DNA of 64,000 nucleotides from Bacillota bacterium (GCA_023392595.1 JAEVYU010000013.1:31103-95102); one strand, 5' to 3'. Counted from the first letter of the stretch, positions 43,793 to 53,371 are shown. A program made the numbers and translations. Notes: a model not told the origin generated them from the sequence alone.

Positions 43793-45583
43793 ATGGAATC
43801 GTATCGCAGACATGTTTTAGTCTGTGCCGGGGCCGGCTGTATTTCGTCCGGTTGCAAAGAGGTTGAGCGGAACCTCATTAGCGAACTTCAAAGTCATCGC
43901 CTGGATAATGAAATTAAGGTCATTCAAACCGGTTGCATCGGCAGCTGTGATTTAGGACCGGTGATTGTGGTTTACCCCGAAGGAGTGTTTTATGAGCGGG
44001 TTAAAGCACATGACGTTAAAGCGATTGTTGAGGAACATTTGGTGGGAAATGAACCGGTGGAGAGACTGTTGCATAAGGATAGCACCGGTAAAACAATCAC
44101 TCATTATCAAGATATACCGTTTTTCAATAAACAGTTGCGGATTGCTTTGCGCAACGTTGGAAGTATCAATCCGGAAGTCATCGAGGATTACATAGCCCGG
44201 GATGGTTATGCTGCCCTGGGTAAAGTGTTGACCTCCTATAAGCCGGAAGATGTGGTGGACATCGTAAAACGTTCCGGTTTGAGGGGCCGTGGCGGGGCCG
44301 GGTTTCCAACCGGTGTCAAGTGGGAGTTGACGATGAAAGCGCCCGGTGATGAGAAATATGTGGTTTGTAACGCCGATGAAGGTGATCCGGGCGCTTTTAT
44401 GGATCGAAGCGTTTTGGAAGGCGATCCTCATGCGGTCATCGAAGCCATGGCAATTGCCGGATATACCATAGGCTCTAAACAGGGGTATGTTTATGTGCGG
44501 GCGGAATATCCTTTGGCAGTCGATCGGCTTGGTCATGCTATCACCAAGGCCCGTGAATTTGGGGCATTGGGAAAAAATATCTTTAATAGCGGGTTTGATT
44601 TTGATATGGAAATCAGGGTCGGCGCCGGAGCCTTTGTATGCGGGGAAGAAACGGCCTTGATTGCTTCGATTGAAGGGAAAAGGGGCGAACCCAGTCCCAA
44701 GCCGCCGTTTCCGGCAGTTAAAGGTGTTTGGGGGAAACCGACACTGATTAATAATGTGGAAACGTATGCCAATATCGCGCCGATCATTTTGAGAAGCGCC
44801 GAGTGGTTTGCCGGGATCGGTACGGAAAAAAGCAAAGGTACCAAGGTGTTTGCCATTGCCGGAAAGATTAAAAATACCGGTTTGGTGGAGGTTCCCATTG
44901 GAACGAAGTTACGGGAAATCATCTTTGATTTGGGTGGGGGAATTCCTGGCGGCAAAAAATTCAAAGCAGCCCAGACCGGTGGGCCATCCGGCGGCTGTTT
45001 AACGACCAAACATTTGGATCTGCCCATGGATTATGAATCGTTAAAAGCCGTCGGTTCGATGATGGGTTCCGGTGGCTTGATTGTTATGGATGAAGATACG
45101 TGCATGGTTGATGTCGCCCGGTTCTTTTTGGACTTCACCCAGGATGAGTCCTGCGGGAAATGTACGCCTTGCCGGATAGGGACCAAACGGATGCTGGAGA
45201 TTTTGACCAGGATTACGGAGGGTAAAGGAGTTCCCAGCGATTTGGAAGCCTTGGAGACCTTGGCCAAACATATCAGCAGCACTGCTTTGTGTGGATTGGG
45301 TCAGTCAGCTCCGCAGCCGGTGTTATCCACCATGAAGTATTTCCGGGACGAATATGAAGCCCACATTTATGATAAGCGTTGTCCGGCCGGAGTATGTAAG
45401 GCCCTGTTATCGTACAAGGTCAAACCCGATCTTTGCCGCGGATGTTCGATCTGCGCCAAAAATTGCCCGGCTTCAGCGATTACTGGCGAAACCAAAAAGA
45501 CTCACGTCATCGACAGTCAAAAATGCGTTAAATGCGGCGTCTGTATGCAGAAGTGTCCGTTCAAGGCGATTGAGTTGAGCTAG
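43793..45583 (+). CDS. nuoF: NuoF-type flavoprotein subunit with extra iron-sulfur domains
   Basis: A 596-residue NADH-binding flavoprotein of the HydB/HndC kind. The N-terminus is a thioredoxin-like [2Fe-2S] domain (CAGAGCISSGC, then CIGSCDLGP). The FMN/NADH core has GRGGAGFPTGVKWE and the [4Fe-4S] site CGKCTPCRIGT (from residue 454). The C-terminus is a two-cluster ferredoxin (CRGCSICAKNCPAS and CVKCGVCMQKCPFK). Such proteins pass electrons between NAD(H), ferredoxin and a hydrogenase. The ATG at 43793 follows GGGGGGA by seven bases. The gene ends at a terminator and no HydA follows, so the partner must be encoded elsewhere. Confidence 0.94.
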   Translation: MESYRRHVLVCAGAGCISSGCKEVERNLISELQSHRLDNEIKVIQTGCIGSCDLGPVIVVYPEGVFYERVKAHDVKAIVEEHLVGNEPVERLLHKDSTGKTITHYQDIPFFNKQLRIALRNVGSINPEVIEDYIARDGYAALGKVLTSYKPEDVVDIVKRSGLRGRGGAGFPTGVKWELTMKAPGDEKYVVCNADEGDPGAFMDRSVLEGDPHAVIEAMAIAGYTIGSKQGYVYVRAEYPLAVDRLGHAITKAREFGALGKNIFNSGFDFDMEIRVGAGAFVCGEETALIASIEGKRGEPSPKPPFPAVKGVWGKPTLINNVETYANIAPIILRSAEWFAGIGTEKSKGTKVFAIAGKIKNTGLVEVPIGTKLREIIFDLGGGIPGGKKFKAAQTGGPSGGCLTTKHLDLPMDYESLKAVGSMMGSGGLIVMDEDTCMVDVARFFLDFTQDESCGKCTPCRIGTKRMLEILTRITEGKGVPSDLEALETLAKHISSTALCGLGQSAPQPVLSTMKYFRDEYEAHIYDKRCPAGVCKALLSYKVKPDLCRGCSICAKNCPASAITGETKKTHVIDSQKCVKCGVCMQKCPFKAIELS

Positions 45584-45601
45584 ATTATCAGGAAGCATAA
45601 A

Positions 45602-45635
45602 AAAAGCGGGGGTTAAACGAGCCCCGCTTCTTTTC
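45602..45635. terminator. Bidirectional rho-independent terminator
   Basis: AAGCGGGG (45604-45611) pairs with CCCCGCTT (45622-45629). T-rich sequence follows on the plus strand, and A-rich sequence before it gives a T-run on the minus strand, so it can end both converging transcripts. Confidence 0.85.
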
Positions 45636-45639
45636 TATT

Positions 45640-47280
45640 TTATAATGCCCGGATAAAGGAGTATCGCAATGCTCCCGGCTGAACCTTGGTATACTTTTCA
45701 TTAGGATCTCCGTATAAGTAAAATTGGTTTTCGATTTTTAAGGTTTCTGAGTTGAGTACCAATAATTCTTTATCCGAAATGAGAATCATCCGGTTTTCGT
45801 CTTCATAAAAATGGGTCTCTTTTGTTTCTTGTTTGAATTCATAGATAGACTCAAGCTCAGATGTTGCTTCATTTAATTTGTAAAGTTCTTTTCCAGTAGT
45901 TACCAATGTTACAAATGCCGGTTTTTTGATTTGATACATACCGATAGGTGGTTCTGAAGGAATTATAAAATTAGACTTGGTAAAATCTTGATCAAGCACG
46001 GTAATATCTTTAGTGGCTCTATTTAAAACAAAATATTTTGTTTTATCATGATTGGTGGTAATAACGGTTTTGGATTCTACATTAAAAAACGAGAGCAAAA
46101 ATTTAGCTCCTGAACGTCCGCAATTTACTGTTTTAATTATTTTATTTTCGACTAAATCATAGAATTTGACTTCACTGTTTTGAAAGCAATAAATTGCAGC
46201 TAGATTAGAGTCAGGTAAATGATAAATTTTGTAAAAGTATTCATGGTAAATATTATATCCTGTACTGCATTTTTGCGTAGTAGAACTTTTAAAATCAATT
46301 GCTTCTATATTATATTCAGATAATACATAAAGAAAATCTCTTTCAGGAATGTATTCAAAGTCAATCCAAGGTTTGGATGGTTCGATGAATTGTATTCCGT
46401 CAATAGAAACTTTACAGAATTGTCCCCGGCCGGTCAACCCAAAACCGTTACTTTTCGTCTCAAATCCTGCAACAATTAATATCCGTTCCTTTTCAAACCA
46501 GCTTGTCAAAGTATAAATCAATTTGAGCTTTTGTTCTTGTACTATTGTATTATCCTGAGTATTAATGATTGACACTGTTTTTGCCTTGTGATCCAAATCC
46601 AAGTTAGCTAAAGCAATTCGTTCAGGACTTAAAACATATAAGGCCTGTATTTTTTTATCAGTAGAGAGTGTATTCTGTATGCTTAAGGGAGAATAGGTTA
46701 TGGTTAATATATCCGAGAATGTTTTGGCTTTTTTACTTTTGACCGGCCTTTCAGTCACCGCATAAAGTTTGAGTTCATCGGTGGAGAGAGCTAAATTACT
46801 GATTTCAACAGCAAAATTGCTTAATTTTTCCGATGTTCCTTTCTCAACATCATAATGGAGCATCTCCATTGATTTAGCATCGGGGGTTGGTTTGTATGTG
46901 ATAAAAAAATGTTGATGGTCTTTTGTATACGTCCATCTAAAAGGCCAAAATCCCAAGTCAACCAAATCTTCGGTTCTGCCGGTGGCTATATTAAAAATGA
47001 TTAATTGTCCGGCATTGCTTTCTGTTTTTTTACCTTGTGATTTGGAATTATCTTCGGGAGCATATATAGCTAAATATTTATTGGGATCAGCTGTTTTCAT
47101 GATTAAGTGCGGGTTTTTTTCAAAATTCATTTTTTCGGTGAACTCGGTATCTTGGTCACCCATATAAAGTATTTTGCCTCTTTCCGCATCGTATAAAAAA
47201 TATTCGCGACCATAAACAATCGAACCGAAAAATGCAATAACTGCCACTAGTGCGAGAATTGTTATTTTTATTTTTTTCAT
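45640..47280 (-). CDS. Secreted or membrane-anchored beta-propeller-like protein
   Basis: A 546-residue protein with an N-terminal signal or anchor segment (about 5-22). The rest contains repeated beta-rich units with phrases such as NPHLIMKTADPNKYLAIYAP, LALSTDELKLYAV and IALANLDLDHKAK, spaced as in YVTN/WD40-like propellers. No catalytic motif is visible. The ATG at 47280 follows GGGAGA with nine bases spacing. It is divergent from an operon encoding a protein with EF-hand-like loops and two M16-fold proteins, and all four carry export signals, suggesting they work at the cell surface or in the periplasm. The function is unknown. Confidence 0.65.
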   Translation of the reverse strand: MKKIKITILALVAVIAFFGSIVYGREYFLYDAERGKILYMGDQDTEFTEKMNFEKNPHLIMKTADPNKYLAIYAPEDNSKSQGKKTESNAGQLIIFNIATGRTEDLVDLGFWPFRWTYTKDHQHFFITYKPTPDAKSMEMLHYDVEKGTSEKLSNFAVEISNLALSTDELKLYAVTERPVKSKKAKTFSDILTITYSPLSIQNTLSTDKKIQALYVLSPERIALANLDLDHKAKTVSIINTQDNTIVQEQKLKLIYTLTSWFEKERILIVAGFETKSNGFGLTGRGQFCKVSIDGIQFIEPSKPWIDFEYIPERDFLYVLSEYNIEAIDFKSSTTQKCSTGYNIYHEYFYKIYHLPDSNLAAIYCFQNSEVKFYDLVENKIIKTVNCGRSGAKFLLSFFNVESKTVITTNHDKTKYFVLNRATKDITVLDQDFTKSNFIIPSEPPIGMYQIKKPAFVTLVTTGKELYKLNEATSELESIYEFKQETKETHFYEDENRMILISDKELLVLNSETLKIENQFYLYGDPNEKYTKVQPGALRYSFIRAL

Positions 47281-47410
47281 CAGCAATAATCTCCCTTTGT
47301 ATATTTACCGAATATGTTCGAAAATTCGCTGAAATTATTGCATATCCTGCAGGATTTTTCTGTTTTTTATATAATGTTTTAAAATAATGAGTGGAGGTAT
47401 TTAATTTACA

Positions 47411-48196
47411 ATGAAAAACAATTATTGCCTACTATATTTATTTCTATTATTCTTACTGGTCCCCGCTTACGCGGAAGAAACATTTATCGAATTAAACCTG
47501 CAAGTTGTCAATAGGGATACTCCCGTATTTACGCGCCCCCAAGAGCATAAATTGGGAAACGAATACCGGTTGAAGTTAATGAAAATCGTCAACAGTCAAC
47601 AAATTTCTCTACCGCCAAAAACAGAAGCCTTGGTTTTATATTATGGAGAAGTGAAACTGGGTTTCCCGGTTCAAAACTATGGAGTTTTGGTTGATTTCGA
47701 GGGTAAGGAGAAAACTTTATGGGTCGATTCGGACGCTGATGGAGATTTTTCAGAGGAAAAGTCTTATCCGATCTTCAAAAGCGATCAATACCCAGGGATT
47801 AACGTTTATTTTTCACCCGAGCCGCTAGAATTTCAGCTCGCCGATTCCGTTAAGGGCCAAACTGTTAAAATACCTTTTCAATATGATTTGCCGTTTTTAA
47901 TCGTTTCCCGGGAAGGACACGGGGATTATTTCTTTTTGAGGAGCAGAACCTGGCTAACCGGTTCAGTTGAAGACAACGGGGAAGAATTGAGGATCGCTTT
48001 GGTAGATACCAACGATAATGGTGTTTATAACGATCCGGAAGATATGTTTTTTATCGATTTAAATCATGATTTAAATTTTAGCCCCGATGAAGGTAAGGCA
48101 CTCAACAAAGGAGTTACCTTTAAACTTAAAAAAACTCGCTATAGAATGGATTTTCAATTTCTCCCGGAAAAAATAATCTTGGAGGGGAAACGGTGA
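47411..48196 (+). CDS. Secreted protein with EF-hand-like calcium loops
   Basis: A 261-residue exported protein with signal peptide ending near VPAYA. It contains acidic DxDxDG-type loops: DSDADGDFSEE at about 116-126, DTNDNGVYNDPED at about 199-211 and DLNHDLNFSPDE at about 216-227. These resemble calcium-binding dockerin or EF-hand loops. The remaining sequence is beta-rich and not recognised. GTGGAGG precedes the ATG. The stop codon overlaps the start of the next gene (TGATG), showing translational coupling with the first M16-fold protein. Function unknown. Confidence 0.7.
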   Translation: MKNNYCLLYLFLLFLLVPAYAEETFIELNLQVVNRDTPVFTRPQEHKLGNEYRLKLMKIVNSQQISLPPKTEALVLYYGEVKLGFPVQNYGVLVDFEGKEKTLWVDSDADGDFSEEKSYPIFKSDQYPGINVYFSPEPLEFQLADSVKGQTVKIPFQYDLPFLIVSREGHGDYFFLRSRTWLTGSVEDNGEELRIALVDTNDNGVYNDPEDMFFIDLNHDLNFSPDEGKALNKGVTFKLKKTRYRMDFQFLPEKIILEGKR

Positions 48197-49464
48197 TGGT
48201 GGTGAAGGGGAGAGGTTTGTTAATCGCATGTTTGATAGTTTGGTCACTGCTTCAAAATCCATGCTTTGCTGCAAATCTGGATTATTCATCGAAAATTCTC
48301 GTCAATGGTACACGTTTCATATATAGGGCAGTTCCGAATGGAAAAACGGTAACTGTCCGCATTGTTTTTCCGGCAGGATACTTAACCGAACCCCATCCGT
48401 TGCGGGGCATCTCTCACTTATTGGAGTATCTAATTTACCGGGGAAATCAGCGGATTAAACCTGCTGATTTCCGTAGCCTTATTCATGATAAGGGTGGCCG
48501 CTATGGCAGTTTTACAGCACCCAATCGTACCGAATATTGGTTGGAATCTCTTCCCGATGAATTAATGCCTTCTTTAAAGGCATACTCGGATTGCATTATG
48601 GAGCCCGAATTGTCAGAGCAATCAATCGCTTTGGAGAAAAAGATTGTAACCATTGAAAAAGCAATGACCAATAAGGGTGATTCTCTTTTTTTATATCTTA
48701 ATGAATTGTCCGAAAAACAATTTCAACAATCCTTAGGCAACATTAGTCGCTCGGATCTTGTAAGTTATCATCAACGGTATTACCGCACGGATCTTCGCAC
48801 GGTTATCATCACCGGCCCTTTTAAACCATCTGAAGTAATGAATTTTTTTGCAGATGGACCGGCTCCAAATTCCAAACCCAATAGGGATCAACCGGAGTTT
48901 CCGCTAAATGATACTCTTGGGGATACGGTACTCGATGATTATTTACAGGGAGAAAAATATCAAATGTTAGTTGGATTCGATCTTCAGGAATTAACCGGGA
49001 AAGAACTCTTAGTCGCAAAGGCGCTCCCCATTATTTTGAATTATCAAGGACGCCAATACGATTATGAGAATGACCGTCCACTGGATTATCAGATTTATTT
49101 ATTAAATTTAGGCAGCCATTATTATTTAACTTTCCAATACCGGGATTGTCTCGCCAAATATTCAGCTCAAATTGAACAATGGCACCATAAAAATCTGGAG
49201 CGGTATTTTAAATACCTCGGTTCTACTAATTTAAGCGCCTTTCAAAAACTATTGGTAAAAAGTTATGATAAATTTTTTGAGATCATGCAACAAGATTCTT
49301 ATAGTTTGAATGAATATTATGATAAAGTTCTCTTCGATAAAACTGCGATTTCCTGCCGGGATGCCTCTGCGATCCAAAGGCTATCGGTTAAAGATTTCAA
49401 AGCATTTACGGAAAAATATTTGATTGGCAAGAGATACCATACGGTTATTATTAATGCGTTGTAG
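48196..49464 (+). CDS. Exported M16-fold protein with a broken zinc motif (first of a pair)
   Basis: A 422-residue protein with a signal peptide (cleavage near CFA, about residue 25). The sequence follows the insulinase/M16 peptidase pattern: a beta-strand at VRIVFPAGYL, then GISHLLEYL at 72-80 and QRYYRTDLRTVIITG further on. The zinc motif HxxEH appears as HLLEY: His74 and Glu77 remain but the second His is Tyr78, so zinc binding and peptidase activity are unlikely. GGAGGGG precedes the ATG at 48196 by eight bases. It is coupled to the preceding gene and followed by a second M16-like gene after 16 bases. Confidence 0.82.
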   Translation: MVVKGRGLLIACLIVWSLLQNPCFAANLDYSSKILVNGTRFIYRAVPNGKTVTVRIVFPAGYLTEPHPLRGISHLLEYLIYRGNQRIKPADFRSLIHDKGGRYGSFTAPNRTEYWLESLPDELMPSLKAYSDCIMEPELSEQSIALEKKIVTIEKAMTNKGDSLFLYLNELSEKQFQQSLGNISRSDLVSYHQRYYRTDLRTVIITGPFKPSEVMNFFADGPAPNSKPNRDQPEFPLNDTLGDTVLDDYLQGEKYQMLVGFDLQELTGKELLVAKALPIILNYQGRQYDYENDRPLDYQIYLLNLGSHYYLTFQYRDCLAKYSAQIEQWHHKNLERYFKYLGSTNLSAFQKLLVKSYDKFFEIMQQDSYSLNEYYDKVLFDKTAISCRDASAIQRLSVKDFKAFTEKYLIGKRYHTVIINAL

Positions 49465-49480
49465 AAAGAGTTGAGAACCA

Positions 49481-50782
49481 ATGAAAAAAAGCAGAAAAAA
49501 GTTTATCGTTATCCCAGTTGTTGTGGGATGGCTCTTGATGTTTATAATATTTCCCCAGCCGAGGCTAGCTGCCCAAACCGACCCAATACGCCGGAATGGT
49601 TTTATTTTTGCTCAATATAATAGTCCTATGGTTGATACGGCGCCGGCTTCTTACTTGACAATGATTATAAAAACCGGTTATGCTTCTGATCCGGAAGGGA
49701 AAGCTGGATTGACCGATCTGACCAATGAACTTTTCTATTATCTTTTGAAAAACAGTTCGGCTATTGATATCCAGTATCACACTGCCGCTGAATTTTCAGT
49801 TTTTAATTTCACGGTGCTACGTCCAGATTACGAAAGCTTTTGCAAGGAATTGGATTTTTTAATCAGGCAGGATGCTTTATTGTTATATGATTGGTGTAAC
49901 CAGATTACACGTTTTCATATGAATGAGCCTCGCCCGGAACGAATGATTGCTGAAACAAATTACCGGGAGTTGATTTATGGGGTGTCCCATCCCTATTTAA
50001 AAGTAAATCATATTGTTTATCGTAACCTGGCGATAACTGACGTGAATAATTGGTTCCGTTTAATTTACCGGCCGAGTAATTTAATCTTGGCATCATCTGC
50101 AAAATTATCCGATGAATTTTTGGGAAGACCATTTGGCCGCGATATTCATACTCCGGTTCAATTCCCCGATATTTCTCCTATGGAATCTAAAACTACCAAA
50201 CGTTTTGTTTATGCCGCAATCCATGATAATGTTTCCACGATTGTGATGGGTTTTCCAGCACCGCCACTGAATCAGAGGGATTGTATCACCACCATTCTGA
50301 TTCAAAAATATTTACAGAATAAATTGCTTGAAGAAATGAAAGAAAAGTCGGGACTCTGTCGCGATGTGGAAGTTTCTTATTCGTATTTGGAAGAACTGTC
50401 TGTTCCGACTCTTACCGTAACATGCCGGAGTTTACCTGAAGATTGCCCAAAGATTGTTCATAAAACAATTCAAGTGATGAAAGAATTAATGGCCAACGGT
50501 ATACCGGAAAACGAGGAAGAACGCATTTTGAAGAAAGAGACACAGCAAATGATGGTGCGTTATTATTCGCTGCCATACGCTGTTCAAAATTTGGCATTTC
50601 AAACCTTTTCAGATCAAAGCTGGATCGGTGATGTAGCTATTTATAATGATAAATTAAGCCAAGTTTCCCGGGAAAATGTGAGGAGGGTGATTACCGATAA
50701 ATTGCCATTTTTAAAAATTTCGGTCGCCGGACCGGAAATGTCCGATATTGATTTGAAAAAATTACGCTCGGAGTCAGAGTAA
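49481..50782 (+). CDS. Exported M16-fold protein without a zinc motif (second of a pair)
   Basis: A 433-residue exported protein with a signal peptide (about residues 1-31). It shows the M16 pattern (TMIIKTGYASDPEGKAGLTD, NVSTIVMGFPAPP, and a C-terminal domain), but where an active enzyme has HxxEH it reads TDLTNEL, with neither histidine. M16 peptidases often work as a catalytic plus non-catalytic pair, but here both partners are degenerate. It is probably a binding or structural partner of the preceding protein. Confidence 0.8.
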   Translation: MKKSRKKFIVIPVVVGWLLMFIIFPQPRLAAQTDPIRRNGFIFAQYNSPMVDTAPASYLTMIIKTGYASDPEGKAGLTDLTNELFYYLLKNSSAIDIQYHTAAEFSVFNFTVLRPDYESFCKELDFLIRQDALLLYDWCNQITRFHMNEPRPERMIAETNYRELIYGVSHPYLKVNHIVYRNLAITDVNNWFRLIYRPSNLILASSAKLSDEFLGRPFGRDIHTPVQFPDISPMESKTTKRFVYAAIHDNVSTIVMGFPAPPLNQRDCITTILIQKYLQNKLLEEMKEKSGLCRDVEVSYSYLEELSVPTLTVTCRSLPEDCPKIVHKTIQVMKELMANGIPENEEERILKKETQQMMVRYYSLPYAVQNLAFQTFSDQSWIGDVAIYNDKLSQVSRENVRRVITDKLPFLKISVAGPEMSDIDLKKLRSESE

Positions 50783-51338
50783 GCTTTGATTCCGTAGGAA
50801 CTATACCCCATAGCAAACCACTGTATATTGATTACGAATCCTTTCGCCGGTTTTGAAAGATTGAGAAGAAAATCAATAAAAAAAGTTTTTCTCCGTTAGG
50901 AATCCTTTGTTTTTCAGTGATTTCTCCATGAAAAATCCCATAGGTATGGAATATATAGCTTCACCGAATATACTGGTATCGTATATTGTATTTCCTAATC
51001 GCCAAAATTTACTTTTGAGATAGCCTTTTTGTCTCCTTAAAAGCGAAACATCTTCCCTCCTAGCCAACAGTCTCCCCTAAAGCCTATGATTGTAAGTAAG
51101 AAAAGGGCCCCAATAGAAAACGAGCAAAATATTTCATAATGTAACAATATTGATCAAAATTTCTGGGAATACTGTATACATGATAGTACTAATCTTAGCT
51201 AAAAGATGAAGGAAGAGAAAATGCGTTTATGTCCATGTATGATTTTTTTTGGATGAGAAAAGATAATTTTCTTTAAAAGATTGCAGGAATTTGCAAAAAG
51301 GAGCAGAAAATATAATCATAAAATTGCAGATATGTTAA
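50783..51338. other. AT-rich intergenic region with a dispersed repeat
   Basis: Apart from the repeat at 50879-50945 and the dyad further on, this 550-base stretch holds no supportable gene. Minus-strand frames here are short and lack ribosome binding sites. Confidence 0.5.
50879..50945 (-). repeat. Direct repeat flanking the sgc-like operon, left copy
   Basis: A 51-base core (50879-50929) is identical to 60753-60803 and similarity runs on for about 15 more bases with few changes. Both copies have the same orientation. On the minus strand each begins a short frame MEKSLKNKGFLTEKNFF that ends soon after, so the repeat may be the 5' end of the same lost gene or one end of a mobile element. Confidence 0.8.
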
Positions 51339-51363
51339 ACCGGTCCATGTTAAAATGTCCGGT
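51339..51363 (+). promoter_or_regulatory. Candidate operator before the DeoR gene
   Basis: ACCGG (51339-51343) and CCGGT (51359-51363) form an imperfect dyad of 25 bases just upstream of the DeoR start. It is a plausible autoregulatory site, but no -35/-10 pair could be fixed confidently. Confidence 0.35.
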
Positions 51364-51394
51364 AATTTAATGAATCCAACCATGGAGGAATATC

Positions 51395-52204
51395 ATGACG
51401 CAAAATAGTCAAGAGTCCATTTTGCCGGCAGAAAGAAGAAAACGGATTTTAGAGCATATTCAACAAAATGGCAGTGGCCGAATTGAAGAATTGGCGGTCG
51501 TTTTGGGAGTTTCTGAGGCCACGGTGAGGCGGGATCTATCCATACTGGAAACGGATGGTTTTGTCGATCGCACTCACGGAGGGGCTGTTCTTCCTGAAAC
51601 GAGCACCGCCTTTGAGCGTCTTTACTCCGAGAAAAGGGCTATTCTTTCCGAGGAGAAGCAGGCGATTGGGATCAAAGCGGCCAGCATGATTTCGGATGGA
51701 GAAACCCTCATTTTGGACTCGGGATCGACCACTTTTGAAATTGCCCGGAACCTCACTTTCCACAAAAATCTTACTATCATCACTTATGACTTATTCATAG
51801 CCAGCAGCATCATTTATGATCCGTCGACCACTATCATTGTTACCGGTGGGGTTCGACGGGACGGTTTTAATATTTTGGTTGGCCCGATAGCCGAAGAACT
51901 GCTTCGCCAAGTCAGAGTTAATAAAGCATTTATCGGAGCCGATGCTGTCGATGTTGCACAAGGAATTACCAATGCAACATTTACTGAAGTATCCATTAAA
52001 CGATTGATTATTGAGGCTGCCAATGAAGTGATTTTAGTCGCGGATCATTCGAAATTTGGGAAATTAGCATTGGCTAAGGTATGTTCGCTTGAACAGGTTG
52101 ATCACATTGTGACCGATCAGAAAGTTGATGATTCGATTTTACAGGGGATTTTGCGGTTAGAAATCCCATATACCGTTGTTGATACCGAAGAGAAAAATAT
52201 TTAA
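51395..52204 (+). CDS. DeoR-family transcriptional regulator
   Basis: A 269-residue regulator. The DeoR helix-turn-helix is at about residues 12-60 (RIEELAVVLGVSEATVRRDL), followed by a sugar-phosphate-sensing domain with DSGSTTFEIARNL and GGVRRDGFNILVGP. Such proteins are usually repressors released by a phosphorylated sugar. GGAGG precedes the ATG. It is the first gene of the ABC-M42-kinase-BtpA operon and corresponds in position and family to SgcR of E. coli. Confidence 0.93.
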   Translation: MTQNSQESILPAERRKRILEHIQQNGSGRIEELAVVLGVSEATVRRDLSILETDGFVDRTHGGAVLPETSTAFERLYSEKRAILSEEKQAIGIKAASMISDGETLILDSGSTTFEIARNLTFHKNLTIITYDLFIASSIIYDPSTTIIVTGGVRRDGFNILVGPIAEELLRQVRVNKAFIGADAVDVAQGITNATFTEVSIKRLIIEAANEVILVADHSKFGKLALAKVCSLEQVDHIVTDQKVDDSILQGILRLEIPYTVVDTEEKNI

Positions 52205-52317
52205 CTCTATCTATGCAGTTCCGATTTGCATGGATTGGACTTCTAATACATACGAAAGGAGGTTTGTTTTTGTTGGCTTTGTGACTTTAATACTTAATAG
52301 TGGAGGCGTACACATCG

Positions 52318-53316
52318 ATGAAAAAATTTCTTTTGGTTTTTGCTCTATTAGGCATCCTGTCAGTGATGGTTGCACCAATCAATTCGCAATCTACAGCCTT
52401 GGCAAAAAAGAAGTACACAATCGCCACGGTTGTAAAGCTAAGCGGAGTGCAATGGTTTAATCGGATGGAAGAAGGAGTTAAGAAATTCGGAAAAGATACG
52501 GGATATGCGACTTTCCAACAAGGACCGCCGAAAGCCGATGCCGCGCTTCAAGTCCAAATTATCGAGGATTTAATTGCGCAACGGGTTGATGCAATCTGTG
52601 TGGTTCCGTTTTCCCCCGAAGCTTTGGAACCGGTTTTAAAAAAAGCGATGGACAAAGGGATCGTAGTTATCAGTCATGAAGCATCCAATATGAAAAATAT
52701 TAACTATGATATCGAAGCATTTGATAATGCAAGCTACGGCGCGCACTTAATGGATCATCTGGCGAAACAAATGGGTGGTAAAGGCGAGTACGCCGTTTTT
52801 GTAGGGAGTCTGACATCCAAAACCCACAATGAATGGGTTGACGCCGGAATTGCGCGTCAAAAAAAGATGTATCCGAATATGAAGTTGGTGACCGATAAGG
52901 TAGAGTCCAATGATGACCAAACCCAAGCTTATAATAAGACCAAAGAATTACTTAAAAAATATCCCAATTTAAAGGGAATTCAAGGAAGCTCGGCTATTGA
53001 TCCGGCAGGTTCAGGATTGGCTGTTGAAGAAATGGGATTACAAGGCAAAGTATTTGTTGTCGGGACTAGTTTGGTTTCAGTTTCCAGCAAATATTTGAAC
53101 TCCGGCGCGACCAATTTAATCAGTTTTTGGGATCCGGCCGATGCGGGGTATGCGATGAATAAATTGGCCGTAATGATTCTGGACGGTAAGAAAATTAACA
53201 GCGGCGTCAATTTAGGTATAAAAGGCTACGACAAATTGACACTCAAAGGAAAAGTGTTGTATGGCCAAGCATGGGTTGATGTCACAAAATCGAATATGAA
53301 TCAATATAATTTCTAA
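52318..53316 (+). CDS. ABC sugar-binding protein (ribose/autoinducer-2 type)
   Basis: A 332-residue binding protein of the periplasmic-binding-protein 4 type (Rbs/LsrB-like). The Sec signal peptide ends near STALA (about residue 29) without a lipobox cysteine. Typical segments include GVQWFNRMEEGVKKFG, VDAICVVPFSPEAL and FVVGTSLVS. TGGAGG precedes the ATG at 52318; an upstream in-frame ATG at 52300 has no ribosome binding site. The substrate is unknown but should be a small sugar or derivative handled by the later kinase. Confidence 0.92.
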   Translation: MKKFLLVFALLGILSVMVAPINSQSTALAKKKYTIATVVKLSGVQWFNRMEEGVKKFGKDTGYATFQQGPPKADAALQVQIIEDLIAQRVDAICVVPFSPEALEPVLKKAMDKGIVVISHEASNMKNINYDIEAFDNASYGAHLMDHLAKQMGGKGEYAVFVGSLTSKTHNEWVDAGIARQKKMYPNMKLVTDKVESNDDQTQAYNKTKELLKKYPNLKGIQGSSAIDPAGSGLAVEEMGLQGKVFVVGTSLVSVSSKYLNSGATNLISFWDPADAGYAMNKLAVMILDGKKINSGVNLGIKGYDKLTLKGKVLYGQAWVDVTKSNMNQYNF

Positions 53317-53324
53317 CCGTCTCG

Positions 53325-53371
53325 CAAATAGCAGTTAAGCTAAAACTTTGGTTCTGCTTAACTGCTATTTG
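53325..53371 (+). promoter_or_regulatory. Intercistronic stem-loop after the binding-protein gene
   Basis: CAAATAGCAGTTAAGC (53325-53340) and GCTTAACTGCTATTTG (53356-53371) form a perfect 16-bp stem immediately after the stop codon. As in the other importer operon, it may raise binding-protein levels above those of the membrane parts. Confidence 0.75.

Noticed and set aside
44533..45027. Long minus-strand reading frame inside the NuoF-like gene
   Set aside because: It lies fully antisense to a strongly conserved coding region, has no ribosome binding site and resembles no family.
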